A stretch of DNA of 64,000 bases from Nitratireductor mangrovi (GCF_007922615.2 NZ_CP042301.2:2480001-2544000), one strand, 5' to 3'; counted from the first letter of the stretch, positions 38,868-50,677 are shown. Numbers and translations are program-made. Notes: generated by a model from the sequence alone, not told the origin.

Positions 38868-40148
38868 CTAGTTCTCCGCCCGGCTGGCCAGCACCTTGTC
38901 GATGCGGCGGCCGTCGAGGTCGACCACCTCGAAGCGCCAGCCGCTCGCCTCCACCACCTCGCCGGTCTCGGGAATGCGTTTCAGCTTGTCGAGCAGGAAG
39001 CCGGCAACGGTGTCGTAGCCGGGCTTTTCGGGCAGTTCGATGAACAACAGATCGGCCATCTCGTCGGCCGGCATCGCCCCGCTCAAAAGCCATGAGCCGT
39101 CGGCGCGCTGCCTCGCCTCCGGCTCGTCGTCGTCGAGGTCCGACTTGAAGGCGCCGGCGATGGCGTCGAGGATGTCGGCCGGCGTAACCACCCCCTCGAA
39201 ATGGCCAAACTCGTCATGGACCAGCGCCATCGGCACGTCGGCGTGGCGCAGCGTTCTCAGCACCGCCAGCGCGCCCAGCGTATCGGGGATCACCGGCGCC
39301 GCCTGCACGTGCTTTTTCAGGTCGAACTTGCGTTTCAGGTTGAGCGGCCTGACCAGATCGCGCAGCCGCACCACGCCGAGCAGCACGTCGGCATCCTTCT
39401 CGTAGACCGGGATGATCGAATGCGTCGAGCCGGTCAGCGCCTTGCGCAGCGCGGTCTCGCTTGCCGCCGCGTCGAGCATCTCGACCTCGGTGCGCGGCGT
39501 CATCAGCGCCCGCACATTGCGGTCGCCGAGCCGCATGACGCCGGCGATCATCGTCTGCTCGGCGGTCTCGATGACGCCGGCGCTTTCGGCCTCGGCGATC
39601 AGCGTCTGGATCTCCTCGTCGGTGATGGCGCTTTCCGGCTCGGCCGACATGCCGAGCACGAACAGCACCGCCCGCGTGCAGCCGTCGAGCAGCCAGACCA
39701 GCGGCGCGGCGACCTTCGACAGCATCTCCATTGCCGGCGCCATCATGCAGGCGAAACCCTCGGCGTTCTTGAGCGCCAGATGTTTCGGCACCAGTTCGCC
39801 GATCAGGAGCGACAGGAAGGTGATCGCCCCGATCACCAGCGCGTAGCCGGCCACCCCGGCGCTGCCGGCCGGTATGCCTGCCTCGACCAGATAGGCGCTC
39901 ATGCGCTCGCCGAGTGCCGCGCCCGAAAAGGCGCCGGCGAGGATGCCCACCAGCGTGATGCCGATCTGCACCGTCGACAGGAAACGCCCGGGGTGTTCCG
40001 AAAGCCGCATCGCTGCCGCCGCGCCGCGCTTGCCCTTGGCCGCGAGTATCTGCAGCCGCGGCCGGCGCGCTGACACGAGCGCGAGTTCGGAGAGCGCGAA
40101 GACACCGTTCAGGACGATGAGGATGGCGGCGATGATGAGTTCGAACAT
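38868..40148 (-). CDS. CNNM/HlyC-CorC family membrane protein with CBS domains
   Basis: A 426-residue protein: an N-terminal DUF21/CNNM membrane domain (residues 1-190, starting MFELIIAAILIVLNGVFALS), two CBS domains with LMTPRTEVEMLDAA and VPMALVHDEFGHFEGVVTP, and the C-terminal CorC_HlyC domain. Relatives export Mg2+ or Co2+, and the old name hemolysin is not evidence of haemolysis. The start at 40148 puts the first helix at the N-terminus. It is monocistronic. Confidence 0.93.
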   Translation of the reverse strand: MFELIIAAILIVLNGVFALSELALVSARRPRLQILAAKGKRGAAAAMRLSEHPGRFLSTVQIGITLVGILAGAFSGAALGERMSAYLVEAGIPAGSAGVAGYALVIGAITFLSLLIGELVPKHLALKNAEGFACMMAPAMEMLSKVAAPLVWLLDGCTRAVLFVLGMSAEPESAITDEEIQTLIAEAESAGVIETAEQTMIAGVMRLGDRNVRALMTPRTEVEMLDAAASETALRKALTGSTHSIIPVYEKDADVLLGVVRLRDLVRPLNLKRKFDLKKHVQAAPVIPDTLGALAVLRTLRHADVPMALVHDEFGHFEGVVTPADILDAIAGAFKSDLDDDEPEARQRADGSWLLSGAMPADEMADLLFIELPEKPGYDTVAGFLLDKLKRIPETGEVVEASGWRFEVVDLDGRRIDKVLASRAEN

Positions 40149-40225
40149 CCGGTAAACCGAGTAGCCCGGCAATGCCGCAGGGTCAACGCAAAGGACGGCC
40201 GGCGCGCAAGCATATCCCGACCGCG

Positions 40226-40254
40226 TTGACATCACCGCCCGGCGCAGCTAAATC
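40226..40254 (+). promoter_or_regulatory. Putative promoter for the second MATE gene
   Basis: TTGACA and TAAATC are separated by 17 bases. A leader of about 130 bases would precede the ATG at 40392. The divergent corC-like gene starts 78 bp away on the other side. Confidence 0.5.
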
Positions 40255-40391
40255 CGCCGCCGGTCGAGGCACCCGCCGCCCGCAGGCACATGCCACGGTG
40301 AAGCCTCTCGGACAAACGTCGCTTTCCGGCGCGCCGATGGAATGGCAATGCGGGCCCCGTTCGCGTTCTCCGGCGCAAGGAGACCGACCCG

Positions 40392-41780
40392 ATGCCCGAC
40401 ACGCCTTCCGCGCAAAAAAACCCTTTCCTGAGCGGGCCCCTGCCCGCCCTCTTCCTGCGCACCACCGCGCCGATCGTGCTGGTCATGAGCATGAACGGGC
40501 TGCAGACCGTCATCGACGCCTACTTCCTCGGCGAGTACGTCGGCGCGGCCGCACTTTCGGCCGTCACGCTGATGTTTCCGGTCTACATGCTCCTGGTGGC
40601 GCTCGCCACGCTGGTGGCCGGCGGCATGGCGAGCGTGCTCGCCCGCCGGCTCGGCGCCGGCGACCACGACAATGCCCGCGCCACCTTTGTCGGCGCGCAT
40701 GTGCTGGCGCTGCTCGTCTGCTGCGCCCTGATCGCGCTCTTCGCCGCCACCGGCGGCCCGCTGGCGCGATGGCTCGCCGCCGGCTCCGGGCAGCTTGCCC
40801 ACGACGGCTATCTCTACATCTCGATCCTGATCTGGTGCTCGCCGCTGCTGTTCGTGCTGTCGATCAACTCCGACGCGCTGCGCTGCGAGGGCCGCATGGC
40901 CCTGATGGCGGCGGTCAGCCTCACCACCTCGCTCGCCAATATCGGCTTCAACTACCTGCTGATCGCGGTGCTCGGCTACGGCGTCGCCGGTTCGGCCATC
41001 GGCACGGTCGCCGCCATGCTGCTCGCCTTCGCCGCGATCCTCGTCTTCCGGCTCAGCGCCGACACGCCGCTCAAGCTGGCGCGGCTGTCGCTCGCCGACT
41101 GGGGTCATGGCTGGCGTGAGTTCCTGGCGCTCGGCGCGCCGCAAAGCCTCACCTTTCTCGGCATCTCGCTCGGCTCCGGCGCCACCATCGCCATGGTCCA
41201 GGCCTGGGGCGGCGACGGTTATGCCGAGACGGTCGCCGCCTACGGTATCGCCACCCGCGTGCTCACCTTCACCTACCTGCCGATGCTGGGGCTTAGCATG
41301 GCGCTGCAGGCGATCGCCGGCAACAACTACGGCGCCGGGCTGTGGCCGCGTTCGAATGGCAGCCTGCGGCTCGCGCTCGCCACCGCCTTCGTCTACTGCG
41401 CGATTGTGCAGGCGACGCTGTTTTTCGCATCGCGCGAGATCGGCTTCATCTTCGTCGACGACGCGGCGACGGTCGCCGAACTCACCCGCATCCTGCCGGT
41501 CATCACCGCGGCCTATGTCGTTGCCGGCCCGCTGATGATGCTTGCCGGCTATTTCCAGGCAATCGGCGATGCACCGCGCACCGCCGTCCTCAACCTGTCG
41601 CGCACCTACCTGTTCGCGATTCCGCTGACGCTCGCCCTGCCGCCGCTGCTCGGCGAAAACGGCATCTGGCTTGCCTCGCCGCTCTCCGAAGTCGGCGCGG
41701 TGAGCCTCACCGTGCTGGTGCTCCTGCATGGCCATGTCCGCACCGGACGGCGCTGGGGCGTATTCCGTCAGCAGGCCTAG
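40392..41780 (+). CDS. MATE-family efflux transporter
   Basis: A 462-residue inner-membrane exporter with twelve predicted helices. The first half has LVMSMNGLQTVIDAYFLGEY and the second FTYLPMLGLSMALQAIAGNN. An acidic residue in the first helices would couple Na+ or H+ movement to drug or metabolite export. It is only distantly similar to the MATE gene at 14475-15902. It is likely transcribed alone from the promoter at 40226-40254. Confidence 0.93.
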   Translation: MPDTPSAQKNPFLSGPLPALFLRTTAPIVLVMSMNGLQTVIDAYFLGEYVGAAALSAVTLMFPVYMLLVALATLVAGGMASVLARRLGAGDHDNARATFVGAHVLALLVCCALIALFAATGGPLARWLAAGSGQLAHDGYLYISILIWCSPLLFVLSINSDALRCEGRMALMAAVSLTTSLANIGFNYLLIAVLGYGVAGSAIGTVAAMLLAFAAILVFRLSADTPLKLARLSLADWGHGWREFLALGAPQSLTFLGISLGSGATIAMVQAWGGDGYAETVAAYGIATRVLTFTYLPMLGLSMALQAIAGNNYGAGLWPRSNGSLRLALATAFVYCAIVQATLFFASREIGFIFVDDAATVAELTRILPVITAAYVVAGPLMMLAGYFQAIGDAPRTAVLNLSRTYLFAIPLTLALPPLLGENGIWLASPLSEVGAVSLTVLVLLHGHVRTGRRWGVFRQQA

Positions 41781-42086
41781 CAAGACCCGCACCCGCCGCT
41801 GGCCCATGCGCCGCGGCTGGTGCCAGGCGGACGCAACGCAAAGGCGAGCCCGGCAAAAAACTTCACCCGTACTGTGAAGCGCCGCACAGACGCGTGCGGC
41901 TACTGCTCATATCGTTGCAGCAGCCGAAGAAAGACGCGCCGCCGGCCTGCCCGGCGGTGACAAACGAGGGCGTCCGCAACGGGGGCGGCGGAAGAGAAGT
42001 CCAGCTTGAAGGGGCGCAACGCCGTGGCATCCGCCGCGCAACAGGCGCCGGTGGAGCGACCATGGCACAGCCAGGGATAGCCTGTC
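41781..42086. other. 306-bp gap before the subtilase gene
   Basis: No gene could be supported here. Short frames on both strands lack family features. The region has no strong terminator hairpin; any promoter of the subtilase must lie in it. Confidence 0.5.
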
Positions 42087-43481
42087 ATGACCTCCGAAAT
42101 CATCGAACTGCCGAGAGAACCCGAATTCACCGGACGCATTCTTGTGGTCGGCCGACCGCATCAGGGCAAGAAGGCCCAGAAGGCGATGAAAAACGACGTC
42201 GGGCTCGAAATCGCCAGCTCGCGCGACTTTGACGACCAGAACGTCACCGCCGAGGCGATCGAGAGCGGCGACGGCATCTATTTCGACGAAATCGGCGTGG
42301 CCGTGGTCACGCCGTCGGACGCCGACCAGCTCGGCCGCATCTCCTCCATGTCGGTGCTGGCCGAGGACGCCGACGGCCCGATCGTCGAGCCCGAGCAGAT
42401 GATGTATGCGCTCGCCGGCGATTTCGGCGACTATGTCCGCGGCTTCCGCGACGCCGCCAACGCACTCGCCGACCAGTACGGCGCGCCGTCGGGCCAGATG
42501 CCCCAGGCCGCCGATGCCGGCATGCTCGCCGTCGGCGCCACATGGGGCCTGCAGAAGACGCGCACGGTCGTCTCCTTTCCGCTGATCCAGAACCGCACCG
42601 GCAAGGGCATCAAGGTCTGCGTGCTCGACACCGGCATGGACCTGAACCATCCCGATTTCGCCGGCCGCAACATCACCAGCCGCTCCTTCGTTCCGGGCGA
42701 GGCGGTTCAGGACCTGCAGGGCCACGGCACCCATTGCATCGGCACCGCCTGCGGTCCCAAGGAACCCGCCGACGGCACCACCGACCGCTACGGCGTCGCC
42801 TATGAGGCCGAGATCTTCGCCGGCAAGGTGCTCAACAATGGCGGCAGCGGCGCCGACGGCTGGATTCTCGCCGGCATCAACTGGGCGGTGGCCAACAAAT
42901 GCGAGGTGATCTCGATGTCGCTCGGCGCGCCCGCCGGCGGCGCCGGCTTCTCGCAGGTCTACGAAAACGCGGCGCTGGCCGCGCTCAATGCCGGCTGCCT
43001 GATCATCGCCGCGTCTGGCAACGAATCCACCAACGGTCTCCAGCCCGTCGGCCGCCCGGCGAACTCGCCCTCGATCATGGCCGTCGGTGCGCTCGACGAG
43101 AACCTGCGCCGCGCGGCGTTTTCGAACGTCACCTTCCACCCGCCGCACGGCAAGGTCGACATTGCCGGACCCGGGGTGCGCGTCCTGTCGTCGATCCCTG
43201 TCGCCCAGGGCACGCACGGCCTGAAGTCCGGCACCAGCATGGCCACGCCGCACGTTGCCGGCATCGCCGCCCTGATCGCCGAATCCAACGCCTCCTATCG
43301 CGGCAGTGCGCTCTGGCAGCGCCTGATCGCCACCGCCGACGCCATCAGCGGAGAGCCGGCCGGCCATGTCGGCGCGGGTGTCGTGCAGGCGCCCTACCGC
43401 CGCAACGTCGTCGTCAAGCCGCTGCCCTGGTGGTGGCGCTACTTCCAGCCGACCTATCCGACGGCCGAGGCGGCGGAGTAG
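42087..43481 (+). CDS. S8-family serine peptidase (subtilase), no signal peptide
   Basis: A 464-residue subtilisin-like protease. The catalytic triad is complete: Asp181 in VLDTGMDLNHPDF, His213 in GHGTHCIGT and Ser384 in SGTSMATPHVAG, plus the oxyanion Asn in AASGNEST. About 150 residues precede the catalytic domain and look like an intramolecular prodomain. There is no N-terminal signal or membrane segment, so the protein is probably cytosolic or released in another way. It is followed 85 bp later by a small propeptide-like protein that may inhibit or help fold it. Confidence 0.92.
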   Translation: MTSEIIELPREPEFTGRILVVGRPHQGKKAQKAMKNDVGLEIASSRDFDDQNVTAEAIESGDGIYFDEIGVAVVTPSDADQLGRISSMSVLAEDADGPIVEPEQMMYALAGDFGDYVRGFRDAANALADQYGAPSGQMPQAADAGMLAVGATWGLQKTRTVVSFPLIQNRTGKGIKVCVLDTGMDLNHPDFAGRNITSRSFVPGEAVQDLQGHGTHCIGTACGPKEPADGTTDRYGVAYEAEIFAGKVLNNGGSGADGWILAGINWAVANKCEVISMSLGAPAGGAGFSQVYENAALAALNAGCLIIAASGNESTNGLQPVGRPANSPSIMAVGALDENLRRAAFSNVTFHPPHGKVDIAGPGVRVLSSIPVAQGTHGLKSGTSMATPHVAGIAALIAESNASYRGSALWQRLIATADAISGEPAGHVGAGVVQAPYRRNVVVKPLPWWWRYFQPTYPTAEAAE

Positions 43482-43566
43482 GATCGGCCGCGAGCGGCAA
43501 CATCGCTTGACCCCTGGCGCCGCCGCGACGGCGGCGCCAGCATCTGAAAGCGTCGGGAGCCATGCC

Positions 43567-43806
43567 ATGGCCGATCAGGAAGAACGCAAGACGACCGGCA
43601 GGTTCACCTGCGCCATCGACCCGTCATTGACCTCGCTCGACGAGGTCGCACGGCAGTTCGAACAGCGCGGCGTCACGGTCGAGGAACGCATGGAATTCAT
43701 CGGCACGCTGGTTCTGCGCGGCAAGCCGGAGGTGGTCCGCCAGGCGGCTGGCGCCATCGAGGGTGTACGGTCCGTCGAGCCGGAAGGCACCATGGGCACC
43801 TGGTAG
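43567..43806 (+). CDS. Small protein resembling an I9-type subtilase propeptide/inhibitor
   Basis: A 79-residue soluble protein whose pattern (strand FTCAID, helix SLDEVARQFEQRG, strands around VTVEERMEFIGTLVLRG, helix KPEVVRQAAGAIEGV, strand RSVEPE) matches the ferredoxin-like fold of subtilisin propeptides and I9 inhibitors. A homologous position ending in VEPE is typical. It lies 85 bp after the S8 protease on the same strand, so a trans-acting inhibitor or chaperone is likely. The family assignment is inferred from pattern only. The start MADQEERK is the first in-frame ATG. Confidence 0.6.
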   Translation: MADQEERKTTGRFTCAIDPSLTSLDEVARQFEQRGVTVEERMEFIGTLVLRGKPEVVRQAAGAIEGVRSVEPEGTMGTW

Positions 43807-43842
43807 GCCCAGGGCCCGGAACCGGTCACCCCTGCGGCGGCC

Positions 43843-44481
43843 TCATCCCGTGACCGGCGGAAGTTCCGGTGCGCTCAATCCTTGAAAGGGGTCGCGCCAG
43901 GCCGGGATCGCCTCGAGCCTCTCATACCAGCGGCTGACAGCCGCAAATTCGGACAAGGGCAGCCGGGCCACGTCGTTGAACGGCAGAAAGGTGGCCATGC
44001 GGAAATCGGCATAGGTCGGCGCATCGCCTACCAGCCAGTCCCGGCCGGCAAGCACCGGCTCGAGCAGTGCCGCAGCCCTGCGGAAAGCCGCCAGCCCTTC
44101 CTCCACCTGCCTTTCGTCGGTCGGGCCGAGATCATAGCGCCGCCTGGTTCCGCGCTCGAACTGCACCATGTCGCAAGCGTGCACGAAATTCGCCTTGCCC
44201 CAGCTCAGCCAGCGGATCATCTCGGGCTCGTCATCGCCGCTCGGCCAGAAGCCGGAGGAAACGACGCGCGACAGGCGGCAGGCGATGGCATCGGCTTCCC
44301 ACAGCCCGCGTCCCTGCTCGTCGAGGATCGGCAGGCGCAAATTCGGATTGAGCGGCGCGAACCGCGCCGCCTCGCCCGGCGCCAGGGGCGCGGCGAATTC
44401 GTACGTGACCGGCGCTTGCAGGTAGCGCGCCACCGCGACGGCCAGGCGCGGGTTGGGATTGCGGCTGAAATAGAGCTTCAT
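43843..44481 (-). CDS. Glutathione S-transferase family protein
   Basis: A 212-residue GST. The N-terminal thioredoxin-like half has MKLYFSRNPNPRLAVAVARY and the cis-Pro segment LNPNLRLPILDEQG, then an all-helical C-terminal half with DWLVGDAPTYADFRMATF near residue 155. Substrates are likely electrophiles, but none can be assigned. It starts 4 bp after the sigma-factor gene stop, so it is probably the last gene of the DGPF-sigma operon, pointing to stress detoxification. Confidence 0.9.
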   Translation of the reverse strand: MKLYFSRNPNPRLAVAVARYLQAPVTYEFAAPLAPGEAARFAPLNPNLRLPILDEQGRGLWEADAIACRLSRVVSSGFWPSGDDEPEMIRWLSWGKANFVHACDMVQFERGTRRRYDLGPTDERQVEEGLAAFRRAAALLEPVLAGRDWLVGDAPTYADFRMATFLPFNDVARLPLSEFAAVSRWYERLEAIPAWRDPFQGLSAPELPPVTG

Positions 44482-44485
44482 GCGG

Positions 44486-45763
44486 TCACCTGTCAGGCAT
44501 CTCGCCGCGCGCGCAGGATTGCGCCCGCTCGGTGAGCAGGGTCTTCTCGCGTGCGTTCTGGGTCAGTGCGGCGGCCTGCTCGAATTCGCCTCGTGCCTCG
44601 TCGAAGCGCCCCAGGCGGGCGAGAAAATCGCCACGCACGCTGGGCAGGAAGTGGTAGGTCTTGAGCGCCTTGTCGCCGACGAGCCGGTCGACGATTTCGA
44701 GCCCGGCGGCCGGTCCTTCGGCCATCGAGACCGCAACCGCGCGGTTGAGCTCGATCACCGGCGACGGCGCCTCCGCGCCGAGCACGGCATAGAGCCCGGC
44801 AATGCGGGTCCAGTCCGTGTCGTCCGCGCTCGCCGCGCGTGCATGACAGGCCGCGATCGCCGCTTGCAAAACGTAGAAGCCGCGGCCGCCGCCAAGGCGT
44901 TCCGCGCGTTCGAGCGCCGCCAGCCCGCGGTTGATCAGCAGCCGGTTCCAGCGGCTGCGGTCCTGGTCCGGAAGCAGGATCGGCTCGCCGTTGCGGTCGA
45001 TGCGGGCGCCGATGCGCGAGGCCTGGATTTCCATCAGCGCCACCAGCCCGTGCACCTCCGGCTCGGCCGGCGCCAGCTCGGCCATGATGCGGCCGAGCCG
45101 CAAGGCCTCGTCGCAGAGCTGCGGCCGCGTCCAGTGGTCGCCGGCGGTCGCCGAATAGCCCTCGTTGAAGATCAGATAGATGACCGCCAGCACCGAGCCG
45201 AGCCGCTCGGCCATTTCCTCGCCGCGCGGCACTTCGAAGGGGATGTTGGCTTCGGCGAGGGTCTTCTTGGCGCGCACGATGCGCTGTGCCACGGTCGGCT
45301 CGGGAACCAGGAAAGCGCGCGCGATCTCCCCTGTCGTCAGCCCGCCGAGCAGCTTCAGCGTCAGCGCGGCGCGTGCCTCGGCCGACAGGATCGGATGGCA
45401 GGCGGTGAAGATCAGGCTCAAGAGGTCGTCGCCGACATGGTCGTCGAGCGCGGCTTCCAGCCCCGCGACCGGGTCCTCCTCGGTCTCGATCTCGTGGCCG
45501 AGTTCGGCATGCTTGCGATCGATCAGCTTGTTGCGGCGGAAATGATCGATCGCCCGCCGTTTCGCCGTCGCCATCAGCCAGGCGCCGGGCTTCTCCGGTA
45601 CGCCGGTCTCCGGCCAGCGCTTCAGCGCCGCGACCAGCGCCTCCTGCGCGAACTCCTCGGCCAGGCCGACGTCGCGCACTTGCCGTGCAAGGCTGGCTAC
45701 CAGCTTCGCCTGCTCGATCCGCCAGACCGCCTCGATGGCGCGATGTGTGTCCGTAGCCGTCAC
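44486..45763 (-). CDS. ECF42-type RNA polymerase sigma factor with TPR-like C-terminal extension
   Basis: A 425-residue sigma factor, more than twice the size of a typical ECF sigma. Region 2 covers about residues 15-85 ([34 protein letters not shown]) and region 4 about residues 120-185 ([37 protein letters not shown]). The remaining 240 residues are helical and TPR-like, matching the ECF42 group, which is coupled to DGPF proteins instead of an anti-sigma factor. The start at 45763 is a GTG. Two DGPF genes precede it on the same strand. The activating signal is unknown. Confidence 0.9.
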   Translation of the reverse strand: MTATDTHRAIEAVWRIEQAKLVASLARQVRDVGLAEEFAQEALVAALKRWPETGVPEKPGAWLMATAKRRAIDHFRRNKLIDRKHAELGHEIETEEDPVAGLEAALDDHVGDDLLSLIFTACHPILSAEARAALTLKLLGGLTTGEIARAFLVPEPTVAQRIVRAKKTLAEANIPFEVPRGEEMAERLGSVLAVIYLIFNEGYSATAGDHWTRPQLCDEALRLGRIMAELAPAEPEVHGLVALMEIQASRIGARIDRNGEPILLPDQDRSRWNRLLINRGLAALERAERLGGGRGFYVLQAAIAACHARAASADDTDWTRIAGLYAVLGAEAPSPVIELNRAVAVSMAEGPAAGLEIVDRLVGDKALKTYHFLPSVRGDFLARLGRFDEARGEFEQAAALTQNAREKTLLTERAQSCARGEMPDR

Positions 45764-45897
45764 GGCCCCCGGATAGAACGGAGGCCGGGACCGCGCAAGG
45801 CACGGTTGATGTCGGTCCTGACATGGTTGTTGCCAGTGGCTGGCGCCGCCACGAATCCATGACCTGCCTCGTCATCGCGACAACGCAGGAAGCGGTA

Positions 45898-46308
45898 TCA
45901 GCGGTTCTGCATCGCTTCGAAATCCGCAAGCGAGGTCTGCATCTCCTGCGGAAAATCGTCCGTTTCCATCACCTGGCGGACCTCGATCGTCTCGTTCACC
46001 GCGCCCGGGCAGCGTTTGGCCCATTCGATCGCCTCGTCGCGCGAAGCGACGTTGATCACCCAATAGCCGCCGAGCACCTCCTTCGCCTCGGCGAACGGCC
46101 CGTCGGTGACGACCGGCCGTCCGGTGTCGAAGCGTACCCGTGCGCCCATCGATGGCGGGTGCAGCCCGTCGCAGGCAACCAGCACCCCTGCCTCCTGCAG
46201 CGAGCGGTTATAGGCCATCATCGCGTCGACCTGTTCCGTGTCGTCGGGCATGGTTCCCGGCGCCGCGCTTTCGTAGCCGGCGGGGATCATCAGCATCATG
46301 AATCGCAT
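45898..46308 (-). CDS. DGPF (YCII-related) family protein
   Basis: A 136-residue YCII-fold protein. The namesake sequence [17 protein letters not shown] is present near residue 68, with [13 protein letters not shown] just before and [11 protein letters not shown] after. The family partners ECF42 sigma factors. The exact biochemical role is unknown. It is preceded by the second DGPF gene across 50 bp and followed by the sigma gene after 134 bp. GGAG lies eight bases before the ATG. Confidence 0.9.
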   Translation of the reverse strand: MRFMMLMIPAGYESAAPGTMPDDTEQVDAMMAYNRSLQEAGVLVACDGLHPPSMGARVRFDTGRPVVTDGPFAEAKEVLGGYWVINVASRDEAIEWAKRCPGAVNETIEVRQVMETDDFPQEMQTSLADFEAMQNR

Positions 46309-46358
46309 ATCAAGCTCCTCCGGCGCCCGGCTCTCACGCCGGCCACCCTCACGAAAAA

Positions 46359-46775
46359 TCAGCCTCGGCCTTCGGTCTGCTGGCGCAGCCGGTCGTTCTG
46401 CTCGCGGATTTCCGGCGTCGCCGCGTCGCCGAAATCGTCGATCTCGAAGATCGGCCTGAGTTCGACTGCCGATTCCTGGAACGGCGAACGCTTCATCCAT
46501 TCGACCGCCTCTTCCATCGACTTCACCTGCAGGATCCAGAAACCGGCGATCAGTTCCTTGGTTTCGGTGAATGGGCCGTCGACGATCATGCGCTCCTTGC
46601 CGGAGAAGTTGATGCGCACCGCCTTCGACGTCGGATGCAGGCCTTCGCCGGCCAGCATCACGCCGGACTTCACCAGTTCTTCGTTGAAACGGCCCATCTC
46701 GGCCAGGATTTCCTTGCTCGGCATGACGCCGGCTTCGGATTCGGGCGTCGCCTTGACCATCACCATCACACGCAT
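46359..46775 (-). CDS. DGPF (YCII-related) family protein
   Basis: A 138-residue paralog of the next gene: [51 protein letters not shown] and [12 protein letters not shown]. It carries the DGPF motif. It is first in the minus-strand operon DGPF-DGPF-sigma-GST; AAGGAG lies ten bases before the ATG. A candidate ECF42 promoter lies 57 bp upstream. Relatives act with the sigma factor in stress-responsive regulation, but the mechanism is not established. Confidence 0.9.
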   Translation of the reverse strand: MRVMVMVKATPESEAGVMPSKEILAEMGRFNEELVKSGVMLAGEGLHPTSKAVRINFSGKERMIVDGPFTETKELIAGFWILQVKSMEEAVEWMKRSPFQESAVELRPIFEIDDFGDAATPEIREQNDRLRQQTEGRG

Positions 46776-46831
46776 GACTTTCTCCTTCTCGGTTGCGCTC
46801 GGCCTGCTCCATTGCCGGCCTTCAACCACAC

Positions 46832-46858
46832 GACGAGCGGCGAAATCCGGATTCGACA
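46832..46858 (-). promoter_or_regulatory. Candidate ECF42-dependent promoter
   Basis: On the minus strand TGTCGA is followed by 17 bases and CGTC, which fits the reported ECF42 promoter type (TGTCGA at -35, CGTC-like at -10). It lies upstream of the first DGPF gene and would give autoregulation of the sigma operon. The match is seen; use by this sigma factor is inferred. Confidence 0.6.
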
Positions 46859-46956
46859 ACTGGGCCCGAAAAATTTTGACGCCTTGCCTTGGCTGCCCGA
46901 TCGGTGGCAAGCCGGCGCCGCGGCCCTTCACCTCCATCAGCTTCGGGACCACGACC

Positions 46957-48348
46957 ATGACACAGACACGAACTGAAACCGACACCTTCGGCCCGATCGA
47001 GGTTGCGGCCGACCGTTACTGGGGCGCGCAGGCCGAGCGCTCGCTCGGAAATTTCCGGATCGGCTGGGAAAAGCAGCCGCTTTCGGTGGTTCGCGCGCTC
47101 GGCATCGTCAAGCGTGCCGCGGCAGAAGCCAACATGGCGCTCGGCCGGCTCGACCCCGAAATCGGCAAGGCGATCGTCACCGCCGCGCAGGAGGTGATCG
47201 ACGGCAGGCTCGACGATCATTTCCCGCTCGTCGTATGGCAGACGGGTTCGGGCACCCAGTCCAACATGAACGCCAACGAGGTCATCTCCAACCGCGCGAT
47301 CGAACTGCTCGGCGGCGAGATGGGATCGAAGAAGCCGGTGCATCCCAACGACCACGTCAATATGAGCCAGTCGTCGAACGACACCTATCCGACCGCAATG
47401 CACATCGCCTGCGCCGAACGCATCGTTCACGACCTCGTGCCGGCGCTCAAGCACCTGCACGCCGCGCTTGAGGCCAAGGCGAAAGCCTTCGACCACATCG
47501 TCAAGATCGGCCGCACCCACACCCAGGACGCCACCCCGCTGACGCTCGGCCAGGAGTTTTCGGGCTATGCCGCGCAGGTCGCCTCGGCGATCGACCGTAT
47601 CGGGACCACCCTGCCCGGCCTGCTGGAGCTGGCGCAGGGCGGCACCGCCGTCGGCACCGGGCTCAATGCGCCGCTCGGCTTTGCCGAGAAGGTGGCCGAA
47701 AACGTTGCCGCGATCACCGGCCTGCCCTTCGTCACGGCGCCCAACAAGTTCGAGGCTCTCGCCGCCCACGACGCCATGGTGTTTTCCCATGGCGCGATCA
47801 ACGCCGCCGCCGCCGCACTCTACAAGATCGCCAACGATATCCGCTTCCTTGGCTCCGGCCCGCGTTCCGGGTTGGGCGAACTGGCGCTGCCGGAAAACGA
47901 ACCCGGCTCCTCGATCATGCCCGGCAAGGTCAACCCGACCCAGTGCGAGGCGCTGACCCAGGTCTGCGTCCAGGTCTTCGGCAACCATGCCGCGCTCACC
48001 TTCGCCGGCAGCCAGGGCCATTTCGAGCTCAACGTCTACAACCCCGTCATGGCCTACAATTTCCTGCAGTCGGTGCAGCTGATGTCGGACGCAGCGCGCT
48101 CCTTCACCGACAATTGCGTGACCGGCATCGAGGCCCGCGAGGACAACATCAAGGCCGCGCTCGAACGCTCGCTGATGCTGGTGACCGCGCTCGCCCCGAC
48201 CATCGGTTATGACAACGCCGCCAGGATCGCCAAGACGGCGCACCGGAACGGCACCACGCTGCGCGAGGAAGCGCTGGCGACCGGCCTGGTGAGCGCGGAA
48301 GATTACGACCGCATCGTCAGGCCGGAACAGATGACTGGGCCAGGCTGA
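46957..48348 (+). CDS. fumC: Fumarate hydratase, class II
   Basis: A 463-residue tetrameric, iron-free fumarase interconverting fumarate and malate in the TCA cycle. The superfamily signature [16 protein letters not shown] is intact, with [30 protein letters not shown] and [14 protein letters not shown] before it. The start [14 protein letters not shown] is the normal N-terminus. It is divergent from the DGPF operon (181 bp), and its upstream region is shared with the ECF42 promoter. It is not obviously part of an operon. Confidence 0.97.
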   Translation: MTQTRTETDTFGPIEVAADRYWGAQAERSLGNFRIGWEKQPLSVVRALGIVKRAAAEANMALGRLDPEIGKAIVTAAQEVIDGRLDDHFPLVVWQTGSGTQSNMNANEVISNRAIELLGGEMGSKKPVHPNDHVNMSQSSNDTYPTAMHIACAERIVHDLVPALKHLHAALEAKAKAFDHIVKIGRTHTQDATPLTLGQEFSGYAAQVASAIDRIGTTLPGLLELAQGGTAVGTGLNAPLGFAEKVAENVAAITGLPFVTAPNKFEALAAHDAMVFSHGAINAAAAALYKIANDIRFLGSGPRSGLGELALPENEPGSSIMPGKVNPTQCEALTQVCVQVFGNHAALTFAGSQGHFELNVYNPVMAYNFLQSVQLMSDAARSFTDNCVTGIEAREDNIKAALERSLMLVTALAPTIGYDNAARIAKTAHRNGTTLREEALATGLVSAEDYDRIVRPEQMTGPG

Positions 48349-48473
48349 GATGTAGCCGCCTTCCTGGTTTTCGTTCACGTTTGTTGAACAATGAGTACCG
48401 CTTTCGGCCTCTTTCGTGACGCGAAGCGTGGACTATCTGTGGGCGACTGATCCGCAACCCCCCGGAGAAAATC

Positions 48474-48872
48474 ATGTCCAACAGCGTCATCCTCCTTCTC
48501 GCCCGCATCCTGCTGGCGATTATCTTCATCATGTCGGGCCTGCAGAAGTTCGGCGGCATCGAAGGCACCGCCGGCTACATCTCGTCCGTAGGCCTGCCTG
48601 CCGCGACCCTGCTTGCCTGGCTCGCCGCAATCTTCGAGACCGTCGTCGGCATCGCCCTGCTCGTCGGCTTCCAGACCAGGATCGCCGCGATCGCGCTGGC
48701 CCTGTTCTGCGTCTTCACCGGCTTCATGTTCCATTACGTGCCGGCCGACCAGATCCAGATGATCCTGTTCATGAAGAACATCACCATCGCCGGCGGCCTG
48801 CTCGCACTCTTCGCCTCCGGTCCCGGCTCGCTGTCGGTCGACGCCCGCACTGGCGCCGTCGCGACCGCCTGA
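48474..48872 (+). CDS. DoxX-family membrane protein
   Basis: A 132-residue protein of four membrane helices, starting MSNSVILLLARILLAIIFI with GLQKFGG in the first loop and FHYVPADQIQMILFMKNI in the third. DoxX/YqjF-type proteins are linked to thiosulfate oxidation or to redox and oxidative stress, but the exact role is not assigned. CGGAGAAAATC before the ATG is a good Shine-Dalgarno. It is followed by a bidirectional terminator. Confidence 0.9.
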   Translation: MSNSVILLLARILLAIIFIMSGLQKFGGIEGTAGYISSVGLPAATLLAWLAAIFETVVGIALLVGFQTRIAAIALALFCVFTGFMFHYVPADQIQMILFMKNITIAGGLLALFASGPGSLSVDARTGAVATA

Positions 48873-48893
48873 CCACCCGACGTCATCGAAACG

Positions 48894-48922
48894 AAAAGGT
48901 CCGGCCGGCGCCGGGCCTTTTT
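48894..48922. terminator. Bidirectional terminator between DoxX and acyl-CoA synthetase genes
   Basis: AAAAGGTCCGGC and GCCGGGCCTTTTT form a stem with A-run and T-run on opposite sides, so it can stop transcripts from both convergent genes. Confidence 0.85.
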
Positions 48923-48953
48923 CATGCCGGCGTGATGAGACCGCCGGAAGCGT

Positions 48954-50677
<1,724 letters not shown>

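Noticed and set aside
44480..45862. Plus-strand 460-residue frame over the sigma factor
   Set aside because: Antisense shadow of the ECF42 gene; composition and lack of a Shine-Dalgarno argue against it.
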